A stretch of 40,386 nucleotides of DNA, taken from DALYDP01 sp964541635. Lineage in GTDB: Bacteria; Patescibacteriota; Gracilibacteria; Peribacterales; Peribacteraceae. The notes under the pieces are model-generated. The model was not told the origin of the DNA, ran no database searches, and saw only the letters and a program-made list of their open reading frames with translations. Shown here in pieces: positions 1 to 7,955 of the stretch. A program made the position numbers and the translations under genes. Each line of letters opens with the position of its first letter. Within the stretch, counting starts at the first letter, position 1. The stretch spans positions 1-40,386 of the forward strand of contig CAZIQM010000004.1 of assembly GCA_964541635.1 (NCBI GenBank), written 5' to 3'.

Positions 1-546
1 GAAGCTGAACGCCGCGCCGTCGGCCAGGTTGCCCGCGGGCTTGCCGTTGTACGTCGCCCCGTGGGCCTGGCACGCGTCTTCGAAGACCAAGAGCCCGTGG
101 GCCGCTGCGACCGCGTTGATCGCGTCCATGTCGGCCGGCTGGCCGTAGAGGTGCACCGGCAGGATGGCTTTGGTATTCGGCGTGATCGCCGCCTCGAGCT
201 GCGACGCGTCCATGAGGGCGTCGTCCTCGCGGCAGTCGACGAGCACCGGCGTGGCGCCGATCTCGGAGATGGCCTGGGCCGAGGCGAAGAACGAGTTCGC
301 GACCGTGATCACCTCGTCGCCCGGGCCGATGCCGTTGGCCTGCATGAGGAGCGCCAGGGCCGCGGTGCCGGAGTTGAGGCCGACGCAGTGGTCCGATCCC
401 GTGAATGCGGCGAAGCCCTTTTCGAACTCTTCCACGGCGGGTCCGCCGACGTAGTGCGAGGTGTCGAGGACGCGCTTCATCGCCGCGTCGACCTCGGGCT
501 TGATCGATTGGTACTGGGCCTGCAGGTCGAGGAAGGGCACCTTCAT
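1..546 (-). CDS. DegT/DnrJ/EryC1/StrS sugar aminotransferase, C-terminus beyond the left edge
   Basis: PLP-dependent fold-type I aminotransferase acting in the cytoplasm on a keto nucleotide-sugar, usually with glutamate as amino donor. The first 182 residues are present. They open with the family's FLDLQAQY (residues 5-12), then NSGTAAL (58-64), PVHLYGQPADM (130-140) and EDACQAHGA (156-164), whose Asp contacts the PLP ring nitrogen. The window ends at GAAFSF, just before the catalytic lysine, so that residue cannot be checked. The ATG overlaps the stop of the acetyltransferase gene as ATGA, making this the fourth gene of a translationally coupled operon. Next to a Gfo/Idh oxidoreductase and an acetyltransferase it looks like a WbpE-type 3-aminotransferase; the exact sugar is inference. 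Confidence 0.93.
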   Translation of the reverse strand, partial: MKVPFLDLQAQYQSIKPEVDAAMKRVLDTSHYVGGPAVEEFEKGFAAFTGSDHCVGLNSGTAALALLMQANGIGPGDEVITVANSFFASAQAISEIGATPVLVDCREDDALMDASQLEAAITPNTKAILPVHLYGQPADMDAINAVAAAHGLLVFEDACQAHGATYNGKPAGNLADGAAFSF

Positions 547-1016
547 GCGTCGAGGGTCTTGAGCACCTTCGCCGGCACGCCGCCGACCACCGTATGGTCG
601 GGGACGTCGTCCTTCACCACGCTTCCCGCGCCGACGACGCAGTGGCTGCCGATCCGCACGCCCGGGAGGATGCTCGCGTTCGCGCCGATCCACACGTCGT
701 CGCCGATCGTCACGGCGCCCGACACGATCGGGAAGTCCTTCTGGAGCAGCGGGGAGGTGTTCGGGCCGGAATCAGTGAAGATCTTCGCGCCGTGCGCGAT
801 CGTCACGCGGTTTCCGATGGTCAGTCCGGCGATGCCGTTGAGGTAGCAGTGCGTGCCGACGAAGAAATCGTCGCCGATCGTGAGCGGCTTGTCCTTGTGG
901 CCGAAGAGGATCGAATGGTCGCGGATCTTGCCGTTCTTGCCGGTCGTGATGTTGTTGAGCGACACGCCTTCGGTCACGTTCACGTTCTCGCCGATATTGA
1001 TGTTTTCGCGGATCAT
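543..1016 (-). CDS. Hexapeptide-repeat (left-handed beta-helix) sugar acetyltransferase
   Basis: A 157-residue acyltransferase of the LbH/WbbJ type that would use acetyl-CoA to acetylate an amino or hydroxyl group of a nucleotide-sugar. The protein is built almost wholly of hexapeptide repeats (IGENVN, IGDDFF, IGNRVT, IGDDVW, IGSHCV) and ends with the typical VVGGVPAKVLKTL. A histidine in TIAHGAKI (about residues 83-90) is a candidate base. The start at 1016 is chosen because it gives a full beta-helix and its ATG overlaps the preceding stop as ATGA; a longer reading frame upstream is only the shadow of the fusion gene. Position between two aminotransferase genes suggests it acetylates the new amino group (WbpD role), although its sequence is closer to generic O-acetyltransferases. 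Confidence 0.9.
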   Translation of the reverse strand: MIRENINIGENVNVTEGVSLNNITTGKNGKIRDHSILFGHKDKPLTIGDDFFVGTHCYLNGIAGLTIGNRVTIAHGAKIFTDSGPNTSPLLQKDFPIVSGAVTIGDDVWIGANASILPGVRIGSHCVVGAGSVVKDDVPDHTVVGGVPAKVLKTLDA

Positions 1017-2470
1017 GCGTGGTGTTTCGGGGAGTTCGGGACGCCGCACCATTCGCGTTCGGTGGCGAGGACAGCGCCCGCGACGTAGTCGAGGTGGCCG
1101 CGCTCCATGCGCTGGTGGACGGGGAGCATGATAGCACCCGTTTTCCAGTAATTGCCGCACTCGATGCCGAAGCGTCGCACGAATTCGCTGGCGACCTGCA
1201 TTTGCTCCTCCGTCCCGGTCTTCAAGACGTATGCGCCGGGATCGGTGCCGTCGGTCCATGGGAAGAGCGTGCGGTCTTGTCCGAAGATCGACTCGTACCA
1301 CGCGTAGTTGCTTGCGCGCTTCCGAACGCTCGCGGCTTGCGACTCGTCGTCGATCCACGGGCTGAGCATCCGGAGGCAGTAACTTTCCTTCCCCTGGTCG
1401 CTGCAGCCGAACCGGTTCCAGAGTTCTTTGTGGTCGTATGATTTTCCCACGACAATGCCGCCGTGCTGGACGGGGAATTCCTTCGTGAGGCTGTACACGA
1501 CGTAGTCGCCGGTCACGCCGCAACCGGCGGTGCCCCAGGCGTAGGCGCAGTCCTCGATGAGGGGGATGCCGCGTTTCGTGGCTTCCGCGGCCATTTCCGC
1601 GAGCTTGGGGTGTTTGAAGCCGAACTCATGGATGAGGAAGATCGCCTTGGTTTTCGGCGACAGTTCGCGACTCCATTTCGCCGACTGTTCGATCGCCGAC
1701 GTGACGCACGACGAGACGTAGTGGCCCTCGGTCGTGGTCGTGATGAAGACTTCGTCGTCCTTCGCCCACCCGTTCGTCTCCGCCAGGTCCTTCGTCAGCG
1801 CGTAGATGCCGTACATCGCGCGCGGGAAAAAGGTCCACGGTTTGCCGCCGGCCTTCTTGTCGAGCTGCGCGCGCGAGAATGCCTCGCCGTCCTTCCTCGG
1901 TTCGACGCCGATGCACGCCGTGTCGAACGGCGTGAGCATGATCGTGGGGTGCAGCTCCGGCGGGCGCATGATCATCGGGTAGGGTTGCATCCTCCAACTT
2001 GAGAAATACTTTTGCAGGCTCGGGCGGTACGACGCGCCGACGTCGAGCACGCGAAACTTCTTCGTGCCGGCGTAGGTTTCGATGACGTGCCACAAAAGCA
2101 GGCTCGGAAGCTCGGCCTCCTTCGCTTCGGGCGTGCTCGCGTGGCAGAGGAGGAAGAGCTTGTCGCGCACTACGGCGAGGAGGATCGCCGCCACGACTTT
2201 TCCGCCGAGTTCGGCAAGGTACATCACGTGGCTGTCGCCGAAGGGGAGCGGCGGGATGTCGTCGGGGTTCAGGCAAAAACCGCTCCACAAAGCCACGTTC
2301 TCTTCGGTGCCATTCGCCTCGCGGATGGTCGCGCCGGCTTTCTGCGCCTTGCGGATGGCGGTGCGGACGCGTCCGTCGATCGCTTCCCACGCCGCGTTCT
2401 TGTCGTCGAGCAGGACGAAACTGCCCTCGATGGCGAAGTCCTTCGAGACGTAGGGCTCGTAGTTCGGCAT
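1013..2470 (-). CDS. Fusion of FemAB/GNAT-like acyltransferase and DegT-like aminotransferase
   Basis: A 485-residue two-domain protein. Residues about 1-165 look like a FemAB/BioF2-type GNAT acyltransferase: RTAIRKAQKAGATIR (35-50), the MYLAELGGKVVAAILL strand (84-98) and the LDVGASYRPSLQKYFSSW segment near 142-159. Residues about 200-485 are a DegT-like PLP aminotransferase, with IEDCAYAWG (305-313) and a probable Schiff-base lysine K330 in YSLTKEFPVQHGG. The start at 2470 is shared with the upstream stop (TGATG), so a longer frame is not needed. The arrangement suggests amination and acylation of a sugar by one chain, perhaps with an aminoacyl group if the FemAB domain uses aminoacyl-tRNA; that is inference. 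The aminotransferase half is divergent, so it could have another role. Confidence 0.85.
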   Translation of the reverse strand: MPNYEPYVSKDFAIEGSFVLLDDKNAAWEAIDGRVRTAIRKAQKAGATIREANGTEENVALWSGFCLNPDDIPPLPFGDSHVMYLAELGGKVVAAILLAVVRDKLFLLCHASTPEAKEAELPSLLLWHVIETYAGTKKFRVLDVGASYRPSLQKYFSSWRMQPYPMIMRPPELHPTIMLTPFDTACIGVEPRKDGEAFSRAQLDKKAGGKPWTFFPRAMYGIYALTKDLAETNGWAKDDEVFITTTTEGHYVSSCVTSAIEQSAKWSRELSPKTKAIFLIHEFGFKHPKLAEMAAEATKRGIPLIEDCAYAWGTAGCGVTGDYVVYSLTKEFPVQHGGIVVGKSYDHKELWNRFGCSDQGKESYCLRMLSPWIDDESQAASVRKRASNYAWYESIFGQDRTLFPWTDGTDPGAYVLKTGTEEQMQVASEFVRRFGIECGNYWKTGAIMLPVHQRMERGHLDYVAGAVLATEREWCGVPNSPKHHA

Positions 2471-3480
2471 CAGGAGAGGGGGACGCACGCGCCGCCGTTG
2501 TCGAGCGAGGCGTGGGCCGCCTCGAGGATGGTGAGCATCTGCATGCCCTGCGCGCCGGGAGACCTCGGCGTTTCCTTCCCCTGCACGCACGCGAGGACGT
2601 GCGCGGCTTCACGCGAGAGGGTTTCCTTGCGGTCGAGCGCGGGAATGAGGATGTCGCCGACGTGGTAGGTCGGGAGCATCGGGTCGGGCTTCGTGGCGTC
2701 GTGCACCACGCCGCTGTCGTAGAGCCGCAGCTTCTCGCTGGGTTCGATATCGTCGTAGGTCAGCATCGCTTTCGTGCCCGCGAGCGTCGTGCGGCGGACC
2801 TTCACGGGCGAGAGCCAGCTCACGTGGATGTGCGCGTTGAAGCCGTCGGCGAAGAGCAGGTGCAGGTGCGCGTTTTCGGTCTGCTTGCCGAAATGCGAGC
2901 TGCCGATCGCTGAAACCGAACGGATCGTCGACAAATCCTTCAGGCCGGCGAGGATGCTCAAATCGTGGATCGCGAGGTCCCAGAGGACGGTCGTGTCGCG
3001 CTGGATGAGCCCGAGGTTGATGCGGACCGAATCGAAGTAGAGGAGGTCGCCGAGCTTCTTGCCGTCCGCGAGTTCGATCATCTTCTCCACCGCCGGCGCG
3101 AAGAGGAACGTGTGGTCGACGAAGAGAAGTTTGCCCTGTTTCTTCGCGAGCGCGACCAAGCCCGCTGCCTCCGCGCTCGTGGGCGCGATCGGCTTTTCGA
3201 CGAACACGTGCTTGCCGGCTTCGAGCGCCTTCGTGGCGAGCGCGACGTGCGTCGACGTCGGCGTGGCAATCAGTACGAGATCGATCGACGGGTCGTTCAC
3301 CACGTCGTCGAAATTCGCGGTCGGCTTCACGGCGGGGTAGTGAGATCGGAGCCAGTTCAGGCGCTCCTCCGACTTGTCGCACCCCCACGCGAGCTCACAG
3401 GCGGGTTCGGCCGAGAACGTGCGGACGAGGTTGGGGCCCCAGTAGCCGAGGCCGACGATGGCGGTTTTCACGCGGTTCAT
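2470..3480 (-). CDS. Gfo/Idh/MocA oxidoreductase, WbpB-like
   Basis: NAD-dependent sugar oxidoreductase of 336 residues that would oxidise a nucleotide-sugar hydroxyl to a ketone before amination. Visible motifs are the Rossmann GLGYWG (10-15), the EKP triad (95-97) and the WDLAIHDLSIL motif with H172, typical of the WbpB/BplA branch acting on UDP-HexNAc uronic acids. It is the promoter-proximal gene of the overlapping operon that ends at the window edge. TAGGAT lies six bases before its ATG, so the message probably begins at the start codon. The WecB-type 2-epimerase is transcribed divergently nearby, as expected for a 2,3-diacetamido-uronic acid pathway. Confidence 0.92.
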   Translation of the reverse strand: MNRVKTAIVGLGYWGPNLVRTFSAEPACELAWGCDKSEERLNWLRSHYPAVKPTANFDDVVNDPSIDLVLIATPTSTHVALATKALEAGKHVFVEKPIAPTSAEAAGLVALAKKQGKLLFVDHTFLFAPAVEKMIELADGKKLGDLLYFDSVRINLGLIQRDTTVLWDLAIHDLSILAGLKDLSTIRSVSAIGSSHFGKQTENAHLHLLFADGFNAHIHVSWLSPVKVRRTTLAGTKAMLTYDDIEPSEKLRLYDSGVVHDATKPDPMLPTYHVGDILIPALDRKETLSREAAHVLACVQGKETPRSPGAQGMQMLTILEAAHASLDNGGACVPLS

Positions 3481-3486
3481 AAGGGT

Positions 3487-3511
3487 ATCCTAGCCTAGGA
3501 CCGTGTAGACT
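3487..3511. promoter_or_regulatory. Divergent -10 boxes for the oxidoreductase operon and the GT4 gene
   Basis: On the minus strand TAGGAT (3492-3487) is followed by six bases and the ATG at 3480, the leaderless spacing seen elsewhere in this window. On the plus strand TAGACT (3506-3511) lies ten bases before the ATG at 3522. No convincing -35 hexamer and no Shine-Dalgarno sequence is visible. Confidence 0.55.
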
Positions 3512-3521
3512 GCCCGCGTTC

Positions 3522-4673
3522 ATGAAGATCGTCTATGCCACCAACGTGCGTTTGCCCAGCGAACGGGCCCATGGGCGTCAAATCGCCCACGTATGCCGCG
3601 CCTTGTGGCAGTTGAAGCACGAGCTGGAAGTTGTCGCGCCGTACCGCGAGAACGTCGTGGAGCAGGACTTTTGGACGTATGAGCACCTCTCGCGGGACAT
3701 CAAGCTGACCTATGTCGGGACGGTCGATTACATCAAGAAACGGTGGCCGGGGGCGATCAAGCTGTGGGCGATGAACCGGATGCTTCGGAAGGCGCTGCCC
3801 GCGCTCATCGCCGATCGCGAACCGGACGTCGTGTACACGCGCTCGCCGGCGCTTCTGCCTGCGCTCCTCAAAACGAACGTTCCCGTCGTCCTCGAACTCC
3901 ACCAGCTCCCGCGGTTCGCGCGTCGGCTGTTCGTGGAGGAGTGCAACGCATGCGCGCGCGTCGCGTGTCTCACGTCGCCCATGCGCGATGAACTCCTGCG
4001 ATGGGGCGTGCGGAAAGACGTGCTCATGGTCGAAGGCGACGCGGTCGATTTGGACCGGTTCGAGAACCTGCCGAGCCAGGCGAAGGCGCGGTCGAAGTGG
4101 AACGTGAAAACGGACCGCATGGTCGTCGGCTACGTGGGCCGTCTCACGACGCTCGGCCAGGAGAAAGGCGTGAAAACGGTCCTGGAGGCCGTCGCGAAAG
4201 ACAAGACGTTCTTCGCGTTCGTCGTCGGGGGTCCCGAAAACGACAAGAAGAAATACGAAACGATGGCGAAGAAGCTGGGCCTGACCGAGGACGACGTGCT
4301 CTTCACCGGCGAGATCCCGGCGGCGGACGTGCCCGCCTCGCTCTGCGCGTGCGACGTGCTCGCGATGCCGTTCCCGGACTTGCCGCACTACCGCACGCAC
4401 ATGTCGCCGCTCAAGATGTTCGAGTACATGGCTGCCGACCGCCCGCTCCTCACGAGCGATTTGCCGACTGTCCGCGATGTCCTCAGCGAGAAGACGGCCA
4501 TCTTATGCGAACCGGGATCGACCGAGAGTTTCGTGAAGGCGCTCGCGTGGATCCATGGACATCCCGAAGACGCGAAAGCGCGCGCGGCCGCCGCGGCGGC
4601 CCTCGTCCGGCACCACACCTGGCCGGAACGCATGGCCCGGATCCTCGATGGTGTATCCTCGCGTTCCCGATGA
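3522..4673 (+). CDS. Glycosyltransferase family 4 (GT-B fold)
   Basis: Retaining GT4 glycosyltransferase of 383 residues, expected to add a sugar from a nucleotide donor to an undecaprenyl-linked chain at the inner face of the membrane. The N-terminal half starts MKIVYATNVRLPSERAHGRQ and has the DVVYTRSPALLPALL strand. The C-terminal donor domain has GYVGRLTTLGQEKGVKTVLEA and the conserved MFEYMAADRPLLTSDLPT segment with the E-x7-type site. The last four bases overlap the start of the 2-epimerase gene (ATGA), so the two are translated together. Donor and acceptor cannot be told from sequence. Confidence 0.92.
   Translation: MKIVYATNVRLPSERAHGRQIAHVCRALWQLKHELEVVAPYRENVVEQDFWTYEHLSRDIKLTYVGTVDYIKKRWPGAIKLWAMNRMLRKALPALIADREPDVVYTRSPALLPALLKTNVPVVLELHQLPRFARRLFVEECNACARVACLTSPMRDELLRWGVRKDVLMVEGDAVDLDRFENLPSQAKARSKWNVKTDRMVVGYVGRLTTLGQEKGVKTVLEAVAKDKTFFAFVVGGPENDKKKYETMAKKLGLTEDDVLFTGEIPAADVPASLCACDVLAMPFPDLPHYRTHMSPLKMFEYMAADRPLLTSDLPTVRDVLSEKTAILCEPGSTESFVKALAWIHGHPEDAKARAAAAAALVRHHTWPERMARILDGVSSRSR
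4654..4659 (+). promoter_or_regulatory. Possible internal -10 box before the 2-epimerase gene
   Basis: TATCCT lies inside the end of the GT4 gene, ten bases before the ATG at 4670, the same spacing as the box before the GT4 gene itself. The two genes overlap, so this may add to read-through transcription or be chance. Confidence 0.3.
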
Positions 4674-5746
4674 AATTGCTCAGCGTCGCGTCGGCCCGTC
4701 CCAACTTCGTGAAGCTCGCGTCGATCGACCACGCCGTGCGCGGCCTCGGCGACCCCTCGGTCGAACACACGATCGTCCACACGGGCCAGCACTACGATCC
4801 GCTGTTTTCCGACGTGTTCTTCGAGGAGCTGCAAATCAGCGTTCCGGCGGTGAACCTCGGCGTGCACGGCGGCGATCGCGGGCAGACGATCGCCAAGACG
4901 GAAGAGGCGATCCTCCCGGTGCTGGAGGAGCGGAAGCCCGACGTGGTCCTGGTGTACGGCGACGTGAACGGGGCCGTGGGCGCCGCCCGTGCCGCGAAGC
5001 GTCTCGGCATCAGGCTCGCACACGTCGAAGCCGGCCTCCGGTCGTTCGACACGACGATGCCCGAGGAGCTGAACCGCATCGAGGTCGACGGGCTCGCGGA
5101 GGTGCTTTTCTGCACGGAGGAATCCGGCGTGCGGCACTTGGCGCAGGAGGGCGCGGCGGGGGAGGTACATCTCGTGGGCAACACGATGATCGACACGCTG
5201 GTGCGCATGATGCCGCGCATCACGGAATTGCCGCTGCCGACGCACGCGAAACCGCCTTTCGGCGTGGTGACGCTCCATCGCCCGAGCAACGTCGACGATC
5301 CGGCCATGCTCGCGAAGAACCTCGCCTTCCTCGGCGAGGTCGCCGAACGCTGCACGTTGCTCCTGCCGGTGCACCACCGCCTCCAAGCCATGCTCGACAA
5401 GCACGGATTGGCGAAAAAAGTCCCCGAAGGGCTCGTCCTGCTGCCCGCCCAGCCCTACATGTCGTTCCTCCGCCTCGTGATGGGGTGCGCGTTCATCCTC
5501 ACGGATAGCGGCGGCATCCAGGAAGAGGCGGTCCTGCTCCGCAAGCGCTGCTTCACCCTCCGGCGCAACACCGAGCGTCCCGTGACGATCGAGGTCGGAA
5601 GCAACATCCTGGTCGACCCTTCGCGCGAGCGCGACCGCGAGGCGGTGTTGGAGTTCGCGGAAAACCCGGTCGACCTCCAGGTCGACGTCCCGCAATTCTG
5701 GGACGGCAAAGCGGGGGAGCGGATCGTCGAAATATTACGGACGTAG
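4670..5746 (+). CDS. wecB: UDP-N-acetylglucosamine 2-epimerase (non-hydrolysing)
   Basis: Interconverts UDP-GlcNAc and UDP-ManNAc, or as a WbpI-type enzyme the 2,3-diacetamido uronic acid forms. The 358 residues match the family: HTGQHYD (37-43), GDVN (97-100), HVEAGLRS (118-125), PEELNR (131-136), LHRPSN with H203, DSGGIQEE (279-286) and RRNTERP (298-304). The likely catalytic acids D98, E120 and E132/E133 and H203 are kept. HRPSN departs from the common HRREN. The ATG overlaps the GT4 stop as ATGA. It sits beside the WbpB/E/D-like operon, so a WbpI role in making a ManNAc3NAcA-type donor is plausible; plain UDP-ManNAc synthesis is the alternative. Confidence 0.93.
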   Translation: MKLLSVASARPNFVKLASIDHAVRGLGDPSVEHTIVHTGQHYDPLFSDVFFEELQISVPAVNLGVHGGDRGQTIAKTEEAILPVLEERKPDVVLVYGDVNGAVGAARAAKRLGIRLAHVEAGLRSFDTTMPEELNRIEVDGLAEVLFCTEESGVRHLAQEGAAGEVHLVGNTMIDTLVRMMPRITELPLPTHAKPPFGVVTLHRPSNVDDPAMLAKNLAFLGEVAERCTLLLPVHHRLQAMLDKHGLAKKVPEGLVLLPAQPYMSFLRLVMGCAFILTDSGGIQEEAVLLRKRCFTLRRNTERPVTIEVGSNILVDPSRERDREAVLEFAENPVDLQVDVPQFWDGKAGERIVEILRT

Positions 5747-5750
5747 TTAC

Positions 5751-5850
5751 GTTGTCATGGTTCGGCTCCGCTCACCATGACACCGACGGCTTTTGGCGTT
5801 GCGTATGCGAACTCCGTCGGTGTCGCCCTGAGCGGAGTCGAAGGGTGACA
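5751..5850. repeat. Pair of REP-like palindromic elements in inverted orientation
   Basis: Fills the gap between two convergent genes. Unit one has arms GTCATGGT (5754-5761) and ACCATGAC (5774-5781); unit two has arms GTCGCCCT (5822-5829) and AGGGTGAC (5842-5849). The loops TCGGCTCCGCTC and GAGCGGAGTCGA are reverse complements apart from one base, so the units face each other. ACACCGACGG (5780-5789) pairs with CCGTCGGTGT (5814-5823). The stems differ in sequence (TGG/CCA against CCC/GGG) but both pair. It may also serve as a bidirectional terminator, although there is no T-tract. Confidence 0.75.
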
Positions 5851-5853
5851 CGC

Positions 5854-6894
5854 TTAAGAGAACGCGCGCAGGATTTTCAGCACGCCCTGTTTCACGCTCT
5901 TGCGGTGCGTGGTGCCGGTTTTCTCCGCTTCGTCGCGGTGCGCCAGGTACCAGTCGTACGTGTCGCAGAGCGTCTTCTCGTTGCTGTCCTTCGGCTGCCA
6001 GCCGAGCATCGTCTTGGCTTTCGTGCAGTCGAAGAAGAACGGTTTGTGCGGTGTTTTGTAGTGCCAGTCCACGAGCGGGGAGATCTTCAGCCAGTCCACG
6101 ACCGTGAGGATCCCACGCACGAGGGGGCCCGGGGTCGGCTGCACGCGGGCGCCGGTCTTGGCGTGGGCGATGAGCTTCTCGAGGTCGCCCCGCACCGTGC
6201 CGAACACGTCCGCGCCGATGTTGAAGTCTTCGTTCTTGCAGGGCATCGTCGCGATCCGCACGCAGGCGTCGGCCAAATCCGGCGCGCTCACGAGCTGGAA
6301 GAGGTTGTCGCCCTTGTCGATGATGTAGACGCGTTTCCCGCGACGGACCCAGTCGAACAGGATGCCGAAGATGCCGAGACGCCCCGTGCCCACGATGGTG
6401 CGCGGGCGGACGATCGAGACGTCGAGGTCGTTTTTGGCGCGGAATTCCTTCACCGCTTTCTCGCCGTCTTCCTTCGCGAAGCCGTACTGTCCGAGGGGAG
6501 TGAGCGGCGTTTCTTCCGTGATCGGCACGCTCTTCGGGATGCCGTACACGGAACTCGTCGAAACGTTCAGGACCTTCTTCACGCCGTTTTCGAGCGCCGC
6601 CTGCAGCACGTTCTTCGTGCCCTGGACGTTCACGTCCCAAAACACTTTGCCGGAGCGGGAGATCGGGAGCACCGCGGCGTTGTGGTGCACGACGTCCACG
6701 CCTTTGAGGGCCGCGCGGAGCGCTTCCAGGTCGCGGATATCGCCCTTCACGTACGCCACGCCCCTCGCCTGCACGGACGGGTCCAACTCGGCGAGATCAA
6801 ACACGCTTACCGTGTCGCCGCGCTTGAGCAGCGCTTCGATGAGGTGTTGTCCGAAGAATCCCGAGCCGCCGGTGATGAGGTGGTGGAGTGCCAT
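5854..6894 (-). CDS. NAD-dependent epimerase/dehydratase (extended SDR)
   Basis: Extended short-chain dehydrogenase of 346 residues acting on a nucleotide-sugar or a related 3-beta-hydroxy substrate. Cofactor motif TGGSGFFG is at 8-15, the STSSVYG serine site at 112-118 and the catalytic Tyr-Lys pair at Y137/K141 (YGFAK). The C-terminal part with DWLKISPLVDWHYKTPHKPFFFD resembles SDRs of the 3-beta-HSD-like group rather than classical GalE, so the substrate is uncertain. The ATG follows the upstream SDR stop by one base (TGA C ATG): the two SDRs form an operon and may act in sequence on one sugar. The inverted REP-like pair lies just after the stop. Confidence 0.87.
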   Translation of the reverse strand: MALHHLITGGSGFFGQHLIEALLKRGDTVSVFDLAELDPSVQARGVAYVKGDIRDLEALRAALKGVDVVHHNAAVLPISRSGKVFWDVNVQGTKNVLQAALENGVKKVLNVSTSSVYGIPKSVPITEETPLTPLGQYGFAKEDGEKAVKEFRAKNDLDVSIVRPRTIVGTGRLGIFGILFDWVRRGKRVYIIDKGDNLFQLVSAPDLADACVRIATMPCKNEDFNIGADVFGTVRGDLEKLIAHAKTGARVQPTPGPLVRGILTVVDWLKISPLVDWHYKTPHKPFFFDCTKAKTMLGWQPKDSNEKTLCDTYDWYLAHRDEAEKTGTTHRKSVKQGVLKILRAFS

Positions 6895-6895
6895 G

Positions 6896-7906
6896 TCAGA
6901 TTTCGAGTCCTTGTTTCTCGCGGGCCCACTGGATGGAGCGGCGCATGCCTTCCTCCAGCTCGACCTCGGGCTTGTAGCCGAGTTCGCGCTGGGCCTTCGA
7001 GATGTCGCACGCGATGTCGCGGTCCATTTCGCCGGCGACGTGGAACTCGGTGATGTAGAGCCCGAGCGCTTGCTGGATATGGTCGACGATGCGGCAGATG
7101 AACGAGGCCAGGCCCGGGATTTTCCGGGGCTTCAGTTCGACGCCGAAGAGCCTCGCGATCGTGCGGTAGATCTCGATCGTTTCGTAGGGTTTCCCGTCCG
7201 CGATCCAGTAAATTTGGCCGTTCGCCTGGGGGGTCTTTTCGGCGAGGAGGATGCCTTGGATGGTGTTGTCGAGGTAGCTCATGCTGCGCAGCGACTTGCC
7301 CGATCCGAAGAGGATCGGGTTGCCCTTCTGGATCATGCGGAAGAAGCGCAGCTGGCGTTCGGGCTGGCCGTTGCCCGGGCCGTAGAACCAGCACGGACGG
7401 AGGATGACGGCTTCGAGCTTCCCTTCCTTCACGAACCGGAGGACGTGTTCCTCGGCCTGGCGCTTGCTGCGGCCGTAGGCCATGTAGGGCTTCGGCGGGT
7501 CGCTTTCTTTCATCGCTTTGCCGAGTCCGGCCGCCGAGTTGCTGCTGATCATCACCACGCGCTTCACGCCCGCCGCCGCGGCGGCCTCGAGCACGTTCAA
7601 GGTGCCCGTCGTGTTGATGTCGAAGAGCTGCTGGATCTTCTTCGGGTGGATGAGTCCCACGAGGTGGAACACGGTCTCGACGCCGTCCATCGCCTTCGCG
7701 AGCGAGGCCTTGTCGAGGACGTTGCCCGGCACGAGCTCGATGCCCGTGGGCAGGGATGACGTGTCGATGTTCGGAAGCACGAGCGCCTTCACGCGGCGTT
7801 CGGCATGCATGGAGAAACGCTGGAGCGGGTCGTTCTTGTCGACGAGGACTTCGAGGAGGCGGGTGCCGAGCCAGCCCGGGGCGCCGGTGACGAGGGTGGT
7901 GTTCAT
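6896..7906 (-). CDS. NAD-dependent epimerase/dehydratase (extended SDR)
   Basis: Extended SDR of 336 residues. It has TGAPGWLG (7-14) as nucleotide-binding motif, ISSNSAAG (120-127) and a Tyr-Lys pair at Y144/K148 (YGRSK). It is only a distant relative of the gene it overlaps in operon, so the two are not a fresh duplication. Residues 160-175 (VILRPCWFYGPG) form the usual substrate-domain strand. The probable -10 TATCCT is 18 bases before the ATG. The substrate is not recognisable; epimerisation or keto reduction of a nucleotide-sugar is the family expectation. Confidence 0.87.
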   Translation of the reverse strand: MNTTLVTGAPGWLGTRLLEVLVDKNDPLQRFSMHAERRVKALVLPNIDTSSLPTGIELVPGNVLDKASLAKAMDGVETVFHLVGLIHPKKIQQLFDINTTGTLNVLEAAAAAGVKRVVMISSNSAAGLGKAMKESDPPKPYMAYGRSKRQAEEHVLRFVKEGKLEAVILRPCWFYGPGNGQPERQLRFFRMIQKGNPILFGSGKSLRSMSYLDNTIQGILLAEKTPQANGQIYWIADGKPYETIEIYRTIARLFGVELKPRKIPGLASFICRIVDHIQQALGLYITEFHVAGEMDRDIACDISKAQRELGYKPEVELEEGMRRSIQWAREKQGLEI

Positions 7907-7924
7907 AGGGAAAACGGAGGCTCC

Positions 7925-7930
7925 AGGATA
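7925..7930 (-). promoter_or_regulatory. -10 box before the two-SDR operon
   Basis: TATCCT on the minus strand, 18 bases before the ATG at 7906. The short leader ends in a pyrimidine-rich stretch (CCGTTTTCCCT) and has no Shine-Dalgarno sequence next to the start. Confidence 0.4.
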
Positions 7931-7955
7931 GTCCGGAAGGCCACGTTGGACAACG

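Noticed and set aside
1017..1523. N-terminal extension of the hexapeptide acetyltransferase
   Set aside because: It overlaps the fusion gene in another frame, has no recognisable sequence, and the ATGA overlap at 1016 gives a better start.
5754..5849. Classical intrinsic terminator between the convergent 2-epimerase and SDR genes
   Set aside because: Strong hairpins are present but no T-tract follows on either strand; better described as a REP-like pair.
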